Below, piece after piece: positions 1-6,939 of a DNA stretch of 38,484 nt (the stretch's first letter is position 1; the number at the start of each line of letters is the position of its first letter). Source of the DNA: Tissierella sp. Its GTDB lineage: Bacteria > Bacillota > Clostridia > Tissierellales > Tissierellaceae. Location: NCBI RefSeq assembly GCF_029266915.1, contig NZ_JARIEF010000053.1, positions 1-38,484 on the forward strand, given 5' to 3'. Under the pieces are notes generated by a model. That model had not been told where the DNA came from. It ran no database searches and saw only the letters and a program-made list of their open reading frames with translations. The translations under genes were made by a program, and so were the position numbers.

Positions 1-46
1 AATATCCAATTGATGCTAAAATAGCAAGTAGTTTTTCTCTATTCAT
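1..46 (-). CDS. Truncated hypothetical protein (N-terminal 15 residues)
   Basis: Only the first 15 codons of a minus-strand gene lie inside the window (MNREKLLAILASIGY). The ATG at 46 is preceded by a strong ribosome binding site, AGGAGG, with 5-nt spacing, so the start is convincing. The rest runs off the left edge. The fragment is too short to assign a family. A hydrophobic stretch follows the charged N-terminus, compatible with either a short helix or a membrane anchor. Confidence 0.6.
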   Translation of the reverse strand, partial: MNREKLLAILASIGY

Positions 47-150
47 ATTATCCTCCTATTTTAAAGCAATATAATTCAATAGACCATATTTTATATCCTA
101 TTTGTAAGTAACTTTTATGTTAAAACAGAGCTTTTAATCTTATTCTCTAT

Positions 151-179
151 TTGACATTTATGTGGATTTAAGCTATAAT
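151..179 (+). promoter_or_regulatory. Sigma-A promoter of the tRNA-Ser/SRP RNA unit
   Basis: Perfect consensus hexamers: TTGACA at 151-156 and TATAAT at 174-179 with a 17-bp spacer. The predicted start, about 186, is 14 nt before the tRNA. This fits a strong constitutive promoter for stable RNA. Confidence 0.9.
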
Positions 180-199
180 ATAATCTTGTAAGCAAGTAT

Positions 200-289
200 G
201 GAGAAATGGCCGAGTGGCTGAAGGCGCTCGCTTGGAAAGCGGGTAAACGTGTAAGCGTTTCGAGGGTTCGAATCCCTCTTTCTCCGCCA
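200..289 (+). tRNA. tRNA-Ser(GGA)
   Basis: This is a 90-nt class II tRNA with a long variable arm and an encoded CCA end. The acceptor stem pairs GGAGAAA with TTTCTCC. The anticodon stem CTCGC/GCGGG encloses a UUGGAAA loop, giving anticodon GGA, which reads UCC and UCU. The SRP RNA begins 2 nt downstream, so both are probably processed from one transcript. Its anticodon matches the specifier codon of the serS T-box in this window (23165-23167). Confidence 0.96.
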
Positions 290-290
290 T

Positions 291-560
291 TGCCGTACTA
301 GATGGGGATTTAGCGGACCCTTGTAACCTGCAATCCGCTATAGCAGGATTGAATTCCCAGTGGAGGCATCTCTATTGTAGGGCCTGCCCCAAGCAAGTGG
401 CGTTGACGATTGGGTCTTACGCAACGGAAACTCATGAACCTCGTCAGATCCGGAAGGAAGCAGCGATAAGTGAATCCTTTCGTGTGCCGTGAGAGCGCCT
501 GGTCCGAGTTAACTACTTGGGTAACGCCTGGAATAGGATTTCGATATTGGGTGTACGGCT
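291..560 (+). ncRNA. ffs: Signal recognition particle RNA (large Bacillota type)
   Basis: This is the RNA scaffold of the signal recognition particle, which binds Ffh and targets membrane proteins co-translationally. The highly conserved domain IV segment (GTCAGATCCGGAAGGAAGCA) lies near 444-463. The ends pair as GCCGTAC (292-298) with GTACGGC (553-559), closing the molecule. The 5' part, about 291-360, has the Alu-domain layout of the long (about 270 nt) RNA of Bacillota rather than the short 4.5S form. It follows tRNA-Ser directly and ends at a strong intrinsic terminator. The exact mature ends are inferred. Confidence 0.95.
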
Positions 561-570
561 ACATAAGAAA

Positions 571-603
571 AATGATAGAGCTTTTGCTCTATCATTTTTT
601 TAT
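571..603 (+). terminator. Intrinsic terminator after SRP RNA
   Basis: The hairpin AATGATAGAGC-TTTT-GCTCTATCATT is followed by a T-run. It ends the tRNA-Ser/SRP RNA transcript and lies just beyond the 3' end of the convergent small gene at 612-791. Confidence 0.9.
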
Positions 604-611
604 CTATTTTT

Positions 612-791
612 TTACGTATTTTTTTTATTTGGAAATAGTTTACTTCCTATCATACCACCAACTAATGCTGATAATCCAGCAATTAAAATTTTAATAAATA
701 CATCAAGATTAAAAGATGAAAGCTCAATAAAACCAGTAATTATCCCTACAAAAGCACCAGTAAATACAGCACTCTTTATATTTCCTTTCAT
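612..791 (-). CDS. Small glycine-rich membrane protein, 59 aa
   Basis: This unrecognised 59-residue protein starts MKGNIKSAVFTGAFVGIITG and ends SKLFPNKKNT. The ATG at 791 has a strong GAGGAGGC ribosome binding site six nt upstream (798-805), which makes the gene credible despite its size. Two hydrophobic segments, about residues 8-24 and 31-50, contain small residues (GxxxG-like spacing, and SALVGGMIG). They suggest a two-helix hairpin in the membrane with short basic ends, or a self-assembling small membrane protein. It converges on the SRP RNA terminator. No function is assigned. Confidence 0.7.
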   Translation of the reverse strand: MKGNIKSAVFTGAFVGIITGFIELSSFNLDVFIKILIAGLSALVGGMIGSKLFPNKKNT

Positions 792-943
792 ACTAATGCC
801 TCCTCATTTTTTTAGATGTGATTATAATCCTTATCTGCAATTAATAATATAGAGTCTTAAATGTTTTTATTTATTATTATTAATATGGATTAAATCATCC
901 TATAAAAAAATTAAATTTGCAGTCTAATTACATCTCTTTCTAA

Positions 944-1180
944 TTACCAGGAGATAGTATAAGTTGAAGATGAATATATTATTAAATCCTGTTCTCTTTT
1001 ATCTATTTTATATCCGGCATTTTTTAAACCTTCTTCTACTTCCTCTCCCATATAATATTCATCAGAGTCAAATGTTATCCGGTTGAGACCCTTTTCAACC
1101 GCTTCGTTAATGAGTTTTTGAATATTACTTATAGCATTGTTTATAGTTTTTTCTTTTTGCTCTTTTGCATTACTAAACAT
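944..1180 (-). CDS. Hypothetical cytosolic protein, 78 aa
   Basis: This is a soluble, charged protein of unknown family. A longer reading frame extends to an ATG at 1204. However, the codons between hold an AGAGGAGG ribosome binding site placed correctly for the internal ATG at 1180, so I use that start (MFSNAKEQKEK). Residues 10-35 look like an amphipathic helix rich in Lys, Glu and Asn. The C-terminal half contains GYKIDKREQDLIIYSSSTYTIS, which reads as two beta strands. No cysteines, membrane segments or catalytic motifs are visible. It is transcribed in the same direction as the dehydrogenase upstream (gap 65 nt) and may share its transcript. Confidence 0.65.
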   Translation of the reverse strand: MFSNAKEQKEKTINNAISNIQKLINEAVEKGLNRITFDSDEYYMGEEVEEGLKNAGYKIDKREQDLIIYSSSTYTISW

Positions 1181-1245
1181 ATCATTTCCTCCTCTTTTAA
1201 CCACTTATCAAACTTCCAGGAAAGTTAAAATCCCATCTATTTTAT

Positions 1246-2220
1246 TTAATTTACTATGTTTATGGGCTTTTCTCCATCTGCTACTCTTTGGATATTCTCC
1301 CATGCATTGATCTGCATATTCTTTAAATCCTCAGTCGTAATTCCCGCTATATGGCTTGTTAGTATTAGCTTATCTTCTACATCCTCTGGTAAATTTAGAA
1401 GCGGATGGTCAGAGCTTGGAGGCTCTGGATGGATTGTATCAAGGGCAGCCATTCCTATCTGACCATCTATAAGAGCCTCTGCTAGATCTTCTTGATTTAC
1501 AATCTCTCCTCTTGCCGTATTTATAAGGATCGAATCTTTTTTCATAGATTTAAGACTTGCTTTATTTATCATATTTTCAGTTCCATCTGTTAGCGGCGTA
1601 TGGATGGTTACTATGTCGCATGTCTTTAACAACTCATCTAATTCTAAATAATCAATTCCATATTCTTTTTCGAGATCTTTTTTTCTGCTGTGTGAATTGT
1701 AGCTTACCTTACTTTCAAATGCTTTTAGTCTTTTAAGCACTTCAATACCTATATCTCCAAGACCTATTATTCCCACGTGAGCTGATTTCAGAGTTCTTGT
1801 TCCTTCTATCTGATAACTTCTATAGTTTTCTTCAAACTTAAAGTTCTTTATGGCTCTGTCTGATTGAGCAGTTCTCCTAAGAGCAGCAAGCATAAGTCCT
1901 ATGGTGTGTTCTGAAACAGAGACACGGTTTACTCCCTTTGCATTTGCTACATCTATTCCCTTTCCTCTTGCTGCTTCTACATCTATACCGTCATAACCTA
2001 CTCCAAGAGACTGAATAAGCTTTACCTGATTTAAATTATCTAAAATATTTTTATTTAATCTGTCCAGTCCCATAAGTAAAAAGTCTGCATCCTTACTTTT
2101 TTCTATAAATTCTTCATCACTATAGCCACTGTCTATATAGGAAATATTAAAGCCTTCAGGAGGCTTGATACCAAACATTCCAATGCTTTTTTCTGACATT
2201 GTTGTTAATATATTTTTCAT
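1246..2220 (-). CDS. D-2-hydroxyacid dehydrogenase
   Basis: This is a 324-residue NAD-dependent oxidoreductase of the D-isomer-specific 2-hydroxyacid dehydrogenase family, which interconverts 2-oxoacids and D-2-hydroxyacids. The Rossmann nucleotide site VGIIGLGDIGIEVL lies at about residues 149-162. The substrate-binding Arg is in INTARGE, and a Glu follows in the next helix (LDTIHPEPP). The general-base His is in LTSHIAG near the C-terminus. Length matches the family. The substrate (phosphohydroxypyruvate, 2-oxoisocaproate, pyruvate or glyoxylate) cannot be fixed from motifs. There is no C-terminal ACT domain, so it is not a long-form SerA. The start is supported by AGAGGAG upstream. A perfect inverted repeat lies 32-63 nt upstream of the start. 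Confidence 0.85.
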   Translation of the reverse strand: MKNILTTMSEKSIGMFGIKPPEGFNISYIDSGYSDEEFIEKSKDADFLLMGLDRLNKNILDNLNQVKLIQSLGVGYDGIDVEAARGKGIDVANAKGVNRVSVSEHTIGLMLAALRRTAQSDRAIKNFKFEENYRSYQIEGTRTLKSAHVGIIGLGDIGIEVLKRLKAFESKVSYNSHSRKKDLEKEYGIDYLELDELLKTCDIVTIHTPLTDGTENMINKASLKSMKKDSILINTARGEIVNQEDLAEALIDGQIGMAALDTIHPEPPSSDHPLLNLPEDVEDKLILTSHIAGITTEDLKNMQINAWENIQRVADGEKPINIVN

Positions 2221-2251
2221 CTTATTTCTCCTCTTTAATTTTACTAATCTT

Positions 2252-2283
2252 TTAATTAGATAATTTTTAATCTATCTAATTAA
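2252..2283. repeat. Perfect 11-bp inverted repeat upstream of the dehydrogenase gene
   Basis: TTAATTAGATA (2252-2262) and TATCTAATTAA (2273-2283) are exact inverse complements around a 10-nt spacer. They lie in the leader of the dehydrogenase gene. No T-run follows on either strand, so an operator or leader hairpin is likelier than a terminator. Confidence 0.6.
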
Positions 2284-2456
2284 TTTTTATAACAATCTTT
2301 TTACATCAATTCAGATATATTTTTTATTTAATTATATTTTTTATTTGTATACTATATTTACCTATTTGAAAATATTATAAACATTAAAGATTATTTTCAG
2401 CAGACCATCATCCTCTCTTCTGATTTTCTTCTTAATATAAGCAGTACTTAGGATAC

Positions 2457-2513
2457 AAAAACTCCCCTCTTGTTAGCAGAGTATGTTTATTCCATCTGCT
2501 ATCAAGAAGGGAG
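2457..2513 (-). terminator. Intrinsic terminator of the clpB operon
   Basis: On the minus strand, two 19-nt arms (2495-2513 and 2462-2480) pair with one wobble and one mismatch around a 14-nt loop. They are followed by TTTTT (2457-2461). It lies 67 nt after the clpB stop codon. Confidence 0.85.
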
Positions 2514-2579
2514 CTTAGCATATATATAAGTCAGAAGATTAATAACTGGAGTAGAACAAGCCAGTTTTCTTATCTTAGT

Positions 2580-5156
2580 CTAGACATGAATATCTAATTC
2601 TCCATCTTTTACATCTATTATAATTTGATCCTTGTCCTTTATGTCTCCCTTTATAAGCTTTCTGCCTATTCTGGTTTCAAGTTCTTTTTGAAGGAATCTT
2701 TTAACCGGTCTTGCACCGTAGCTTATAGAGTAGGACTTATCTAAGACATATTCTTTGGCTGCATCTGTAAATTCTATGCTTATATCTCTATCTTCCAGTC
2801 TCTTTTGTATTTCCACTACCTGAAGATCTATTATCTTAAATATATCTTCTTTTAGAAGCGGTTTAAACATTACTATTTCATCTACCCTATTTAAAAACTC
2901 AGGTCTAAAGAGAGTCCTCATCTCGTGAAGAACTTCATCCCTTGCACTATCTGTAATGTTTCCATCATTATCTATTCCTTCAAGCAGATAGTGGCTTCCT
3001 ATATTTGATGTCATGATTATAACTGTGTTTTTAAAGTCTACTGTTCTTCCTTGGTTGTCAGTTAGCCTTCCGTCATCTAAGACTTGAAGCAGGATATTAA
3101 ATACGTCAGGATGGGCTTTTTCTATCTCGTCAAAAAGTATAACTGAATAAGGTTTTCTTCTTACAGCTTCGGTGAGTTGTCCTCCTTCTTCGTATCCGAT
3201 ATATCCTGGAGGTGAACCTATCAGTCTTGAAACTGTGTGTTTTTCCATATACTCACTCATATCTATCCTGATCATATTTCTCTCATCATCAAAGAGGGTT
3301 CTGGTTAGGGCTTTTGTAAGTTCAGTTTTACCAACTCCGGTAGGTCCTAGGAATATGAAGCTTCCGATAGGCTTGTTCTTATCCTTCATACCGGACCTTG
3401 CTCTTATAACTGCGTCAACTACTGAATCTACTGCTTCTTCCTGCCCAATTACCCTTTCATGAAGGACCTCATCAAGTGTCAGGAGTTTTTCTCTTTCAGA
3501 TTCTACCAGTTTGTTAAGAGGTATGCCTGTCCAATTTGATATAATCTCCGCTATCTCGTCTTCTGTAACCTCTTCTTTTAACATCTTATCTTCATTTTCA
3601 GGAGCTTCGTTTATCTTCTGAAGTTTATTTTCCAGTTCTGTAAGTTTTCCGTACTTGAGTTCGGAGAGCTTTTCTAGATCATAGTTTCTCTCAGCCTGTT
3701 CTATCTCTGTCTTTACCCGGTCTATATCTTCTTTTATAGACTTTACTCCGCCTATACTAGTTTTTTCTTTTTCCCATTTTGCCTTAAGGATATCTAGTTC
3801 TTCTTTTGAGTCTTGAAGTTCTTTTTCTAGTTTTTCCAGTCTAAACTTAGAGGCTTCATCTGTCTCTTTTTTAAGGGCAGCTCTTTCTATCTCCAGCTGG
3901 AGCACTCTTCTTCTTACCTCATCTACTTCACTTGGCATAGAATCTATCTCCGTTCTAAGCATAGCTGAAGCCTCGTCCATAAGGTCTATAGCTTTGTCTG
4001 GCAAAAATCTATCACTAATATATCGGTCCGAAAGAACAGCGGCAGCTATTACTGCCGAGTCTGAAATTCTTATACCATGGTGAATCTCATATTTTTCCTT
4101 AAGACCTCTTAGGATAGATATGGTATCTTCTACTGTGGGTTCTTTTATCTGTACTTTTTGAAATCTTCTTTCAAAAGCAGCATCTTTTTCCATATACATT
4201 CTGTATTCATCAAGTGTTGTAGCTCCTATAGTATGAAGCTCTCCTCTTGCTAACATAGGTTTTAAAAGATTTGATGCATCCATGCTTCCTTCTGATTTTC
4301 CAGCCCCTACTATGTTATGAATTTCATCTATAAAGAGGATTATTTTTCCATCTGATTCCTTTATCTCTTCTAGAACTGCCTTAAGTCTTTCTTCAAATTC
4401 TCCTCTGTACTTGGCTCCCGCAAGAAGCGAGCCGATATCTAGAGAATAGATGGTCTTTTCCTTAAGCCCCTCTGGAACATCTCCATTTACAATCCTTTGA
4501 GCTAGTCCCTCAACTATAGCTGTCTTACCAACTCCCGGCTCTCCGATTAGGACCGGGTTATTTTTGGTTCTTCTGCTGAGGATTCTTATTGTACTTCTGA
4601 TCTCACTATCCCTGCCTATAACCGGGTCCATGGAACCTTTTTTAGCCTGTTCCACCATATCTATTCCAAAACGGTTTAGAGCTTCATAGGTTGATTCTGG
4701 GTTGTCTGTAGTTATTGTTTGATTGCCCCTTATGCTTTTTAAGCTTTCTAAAAATCTCTGCATATTTATATTATATTTTTTAAATATTTTTTCAGATCTC
4801 GTAGCCTTTTCTTTTAAGAGAGAAATATATATGTGTTCTACACCTATATATTCATCACCAAATTTTTTCATTTCTGATTCCGCATCTTCTATAAGTCTTG
4901 TATAGGTACGACTTGGATACACTGTCCCGCCTTGCTGCTTGGGAAGTCTTTCTATCTCTTTTAATATATCCGCCTTTATCATACTTGCATTTTCATTCAT
5001 ATAAGCAAGTACTCGAGTGATCAATCCTTCTTTATCATCCACCAGGCTGTAATGTATATGGATTTCATCTACCTGAGGATTTCCATATTCCGTAGCCAAG
5101 CTTTGAGACGCTTGAATTGCTTCAATACTCTTTTGCGTAAATTTGTTTAAATCCAT
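2580..5156 (-). CDS. clpB: ClpB disaggregase (AAA+ chaperone)
   Basis: This is an ATP-driven hexameric disaggregase that threads aggregated proteins and hands them to the DnaK system. The ORF could begin at 5165 (MNNMDLNKF). The AGGAAG site abuts that ATG but sits 9 nt from the next one (5156), so I choose 5156. That gives 858 residues, the usual ClpB length. Domain order is a Clp_N repeat domain, NBD1 with Walker A GEPGVGKT at residues 205-212, and a long charged coiled-coil middle domain that distinguishes ClpB from ClpC and ClpA. NBD2 (Walker A GPTGVGKT, sensor and arginine motifs) and the ClpB C-terminal domain follow. It lies 75 nt behind the J-domain gene and probably shares its CtsR-controlled promoter. 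Confidence 0.96.
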   Translation of the reverse strand: MDLNKFTQKSIEAIQASQSLATEYGNPQVDEIHIHYSLVDDKEGLITRVLAYMNENASMIKADILKEIERLPKQQGGTVYPSRTYTRLIEDAESEMKKFGDEYIGVEHIYISLLKEKATRSEKIFKKYNINMQRFLESLKSIRGNQTITTDNPESTYEALNRFGIDMVEQAKKGSMDPVIGRDSEIRSTIRILSRRTKNNPVLIGEPGVGKTAIVEGLAQRIVNGDVPEGLKEKTIYSLDIGSLLAGAKYRGEFEERLKAVLEEIKESDGKIILFIDEIHNIVGAGKSEGSMDASNLLKPMLARGELHTIGATTLDEYRMYMEKDAAFERRFQKVQIKEPTVEDTISILRGLKEKYEIHHGIRISDSAVIAAAVLSDRYISDRFLPDKAIDLMDEASAMLRTEIDSMPSEVDEVRRRVLQLEIERAALKKETDEASKFRLEKLEKELQDSKEELDILKAKWEKEKTSIGGVKSIKEDIDRVKTEIEQAERNYDLEKLSELKYGKLTELENKLQKINEAPENEDKMLKEEVTEDEIAEIISNWTGIPLNKLVESEREKLLTLDEVLHERVIGQEEAVDSVVDAVIRARSGMKDKNKPIGSFIFLGPTGVGKTELTKALTRTLFDDERNMIRIDMSEYMEKHTVSRLIGSPPGYIGYEEGGQLTEAVRRKPYSVILFDEIEKAHPDVFNILLQVLDDGRLTDNQGRTVDFKNTVIIMTSNIGSHYLLEGIDNDGNITDSARDEVLHEMRTLFRPEFLNRVDEIVMFKPLLKEDIFKIIDLQVVEIQKRLEDRDISIEFTDAAKEYVLDKSYSISYGARPVKRFLQKELETRIGRKLIKGDIKDKDQIIIDVKDGELDIHV

Positions 5157-5231
5157 ATTATTCATCTTCCTTTCATAGTCTTAGTTGTTTTTTTTTATTT
5201 TATTTTATTTTTATTTTCTTGATCTTAAGTC

Positions 5232-6155
5232 TTATCCCTCTATATTTTTCAACTTTTCATATAGTTTTCTTTGCTTGCTAGTGAGGTTTTTTGGATTTAC
5301 TATATTGATTTTTAAATATAGATCCCCCCTCTTTCCTTTCATATCTTTATAGCCCTTTTGAGATATTTTTATTCGTTTGCCTGATTCAATACCTTCTGGG
5401 ATATTGATTTTTATCTTGCCTTCTAATGTTTCTATTAGCTGCTTGCTTCCAAGAGCTGCATCCCAAGGAAGTACATCTACTCTTTCAGTGATATCAAGGC
5501 CTTCGAGTTCTAATTTTTCATCTTCTATAAAGTTTATCTTAAAGAGAATATCTCCCTCTATGCCCCATTTTTCTCCTTTTACCTTGAGTTTTTTTCCTGG
5601 GACAATACCTGCTGGAACCTTTACCTTGATAGTTTTAACATCTCCATTAAAACTTAAACTTATATCTCTTTCAAGTCCTTTAAATCCTTCTTCAATACTT
5701 ATATTTAACTGCGAGTCATAGGTTTGTCTTTGAGCTTTAGCTCGTTTTGATGAACGCCTTCCTCCGCCGAAAATATCATTTATGTTAAAGCCGCCATTAG
5801 ATGAGCCTCCCGCTCCTCCAAAAACCGAGTTAAAAAAGTCGCTAAATCCTTCATCAGAACTTGTATATGTTCTAGATCCGCCACTTCCTCCATAACCGTA
5901 TTGTGATGGATCAAAGTTTTGTCCGCCTTGGAATCCTCCAACTGAACCGAATTGATCATATTGTTTTCTTTTCTTTTCATCTCCTAATATTTCATAGGCT
6001 TCATTTACTTCCTTAAATTTATCATGAGCTGCTTTATCATCAGGATGTAAATCTGGATGATATTTTTTAGCACCTTTTCTAAAGGCTTTTTTTATTTCAT
6101 CTTGGCTAGCATCCTTGCTTACTCCAAGTGTTTTATAATAATCTTTATATTCCAA
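5232..6155 (-). CDS. DnaJ-family co-chaperone lacking the zinc domain (CbpA type)
   Basis: This 307-residue J-domain protein stimulates Hsp70 ATPase and delivers substrates. The J domain is at the N-terminus with the HPD signature at residues 33-35. A Gly/Phe/Ser-rich linker follows (about 75-130), then the two beta-barrel DnaJ C-terminal substrate domains ([13 protein letters not shown] onward). The four CxxCxGxG zinc motifs of true DnaJ are absent, so this is a type II (CbpA-like) co-chaperone. The start codon is TTG, placed 7 nt after AGAGGTGA; no nearby ATG is in frame. It is the first gene of a heat-shock operon with clpB, under a sigma-A promoter whose start region is covered by a CtsR operator. 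The pairing suggests it works with ClpB and DnaK in disaggregation. Confidence 0.92.
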   Translation of the reverse strand: MEYKDYYKTLGVSKDASQDEIKKAFRKGAKKYHPDLHPDDKAAHDKFKEVNEAYEILGDEKKRKQYDQFGSVGGFQGGQNFDPSQYGYGGSGGSRTYTSSDEGFSDFFNSVFGGAGGSSNGGFNINDIFGGGRRSSKRAKAQRQTYDSQLNISIEEGFKGLERDISLSFNGDVKTIKVKVPAGIVPGKKLKVKGEKWGIEGDILFKINFIEDEKLELEGLDITERVDVLPWDAALGSKQLIETLEGKIKINIPEGIESGKRIKISQKGYKDMKGKRGDLYLKINIVNPKNLTSKQRKLYEKLKNIEG

Positions 6156-6195
6156 ATTACTTCACCTCTTTTTATATTAAATTTATCCTAAATTG

Positions 6196-6212
6196 TTTGA
6201 CCTTGTTTGACC
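6196..6212 (-). promoter_or_regulatory. CtsR operator
   Basis: Read on the minus strand it is GGTCAAA-CAA-GGTCAAA. This is a perfect tandem heptad matching the CtsR consensus (RGTCAAA, 3 nt, RGTCAAA). It begins about 10 nt downstream of the -10 box, so bound CtsR would block initiation of the co-chaperone/clpB operon. CtsR itself is not in the window. Confidence 0.92.
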
Positions 6213-6222
6213 TTCTCCTATA

Positions 6223-6251
6223 ATTATACAACCTTTCTACCCAAATATCAA
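6223..6251 (-). promoter_or_regulatory. Sigma-A promoter of the co-chaperone/clpB operon
   Basis: On the minus strand, TTGATA (6246-6251), a 17-bp spacer and TATAAT (6223-6228). The operator at 6196-6212 overlaps the early transcribed region. Confidence 0.88.
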
Positions 6252-6276
6252 TAGAATCCAGCATTTTAATGGCAAT

Positions 6277-6314
6277 AAAAAAAGTAAAAGTTTTCCATTA
6301 AAAACTTTTACTTT
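6277..6314 (-). terminator. Intrinsic terminator of the copper operon
   Basis: On the minus strand, a 14-bp perfect stem AAAGTAAAAGTTTT / AAAACTTTTACTTT with a 6-nt loop is followed by TTTTTTT. It overlaps the last codons of csoR and insulates the chaperone promoter 26 nt further on. Confidence 0.85.
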
Positions 6315-6577
6315 ATATATTTATCTATTATATTTATTATTTCTTCTATCTTTTCTTCACCTTGATCTTCATTCTCCAGTATAGCAGTCGCAACGCATGA
6401 TCTTATATGGCTGTTTAAAATATCTATATTGGATTTTTTAAGCAGGCCTATAACAGATAAGATCTGCGTAGATATATCTACGCAGTATCTGTCATCTTCT
6501 AACATCTTAATTATACCGTCTATCTGACCTCTGGCAGTTTTAAGTTTGTTCAAGGCTTTCATTTTAGTCTCATTCAT
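6308..6577 (-). CDS. csoR: CsoR-family copper-sensing repressor
   Basis: This 89-residue all-helical metal sensor of the CsoR/RcnR (DUF156) family binds DNA when apo and releases it on Cu(I) binding. The Cu(I) ligand set is complete: Cys32 (DRYCVDI), His57 and Cys61 (SHIRSC), which is the C-H-C pattern of CsoR rather than the H-C-H-H pattern of RcnR. It is the last gene of copA-copZ-csoR, 13 nt after copZ, with a good ribosome binding site (GGCGGAGA). The GC-rich palindrome in front of copA is its likely target, giving an autoregulated copper-efflux operon. Confidence 0.93.
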   Translation of the reverse strand: MNETKMKALNKLKTARGQIDGIIKMLEDDRYCVDISTQILSVIGLLKKSNIDILNSHIRSCVATAILENEDQGEEKIEEIINIIDKYIK

Positions 6578-6590
6578 ACTTTCTCCGCCC

Positions 6591-6797
6591 CTAGTCTATA
6601 CTTATTACTTGGTATCCTGCTTCATCTATAGCTTCTTTAAGAGTAGAATCTACCAAATTGCTTCCTTCTACTTCTGCTGTTCCCTCTTCTAAATTTACCC
6701 ATGCATCTAGGACTTCGGGAATCTCTCTTAGTGCTTCCTTAACTGCTTTTTCACAGTGACTACAAGTCATACCTTCTATTTTCAATGTTTTTTTCAT
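6591..6797 (-). CDS. copZ: Copper chaperone, heavy-metal-associated domain
   Basis: This single HMA-domain protein of 68 residues carries Cu(I) in the cytosol and delivers it to CopA. The metal site MTCSHC is at residues 10-15, and the ferredoxin-like beta-alpha-beta-beta-alpha-beta length is exactly right. A Tyr near the C-terminus (AGYQV) fits cytosolic copper chaperones. It lies between copA (142 nt gap) and csoR in the same direction. Confidence 0.93.
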   Translation of the reverse strand: MKKTLKIEGMTCSHCEKAVKEALREIPEVLDAWVNLEEGTAEVEGSNLVDSTLKEAIDEAGYQVISID

Positions 6798-6939
6798 AAA
6801 TCTTCCTCCTAGTATTTTTATTTTCTTTATATTTATTTACTACCCATCTTGTTTTAATAGCTAACTTTCTCTAGCATCAATATTTCATTTGCAATCTATA
6901 TTTTTTTATATTATCTAGCAAGTTTTACTTAAATCTATT

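Larger units (their letters stand above)
2221..2579. other. Intergenic region between dehydrogenase and clpB
   Basis: This is 359 nt without a supported gene. It carries the 5' leader of the dehydrogenase gene (including an 11-bp inverted repeat at 2252-2283), about 170 nt of very AT-rich sequence, and the clpB terminator (2457-2513). No ORF with a ribosome binding site was seen on either strand. Confidence 0.7.

Noticed and set aside
470-852. Two plus-strand reading frames of 74 and 111 codons
   Set aside because: They overlap the 3' part of SRP RNA and its terminator, and lie antisense to the 59-aa gene. They lack ribosome binding sites.
5166-5231. CIRCE element or separate promoter in front of clpB
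   Set aside because: The gap is only T-rich sequence, with no TTAGCACTC inverted repeat and no convincing -35/-10 pair.
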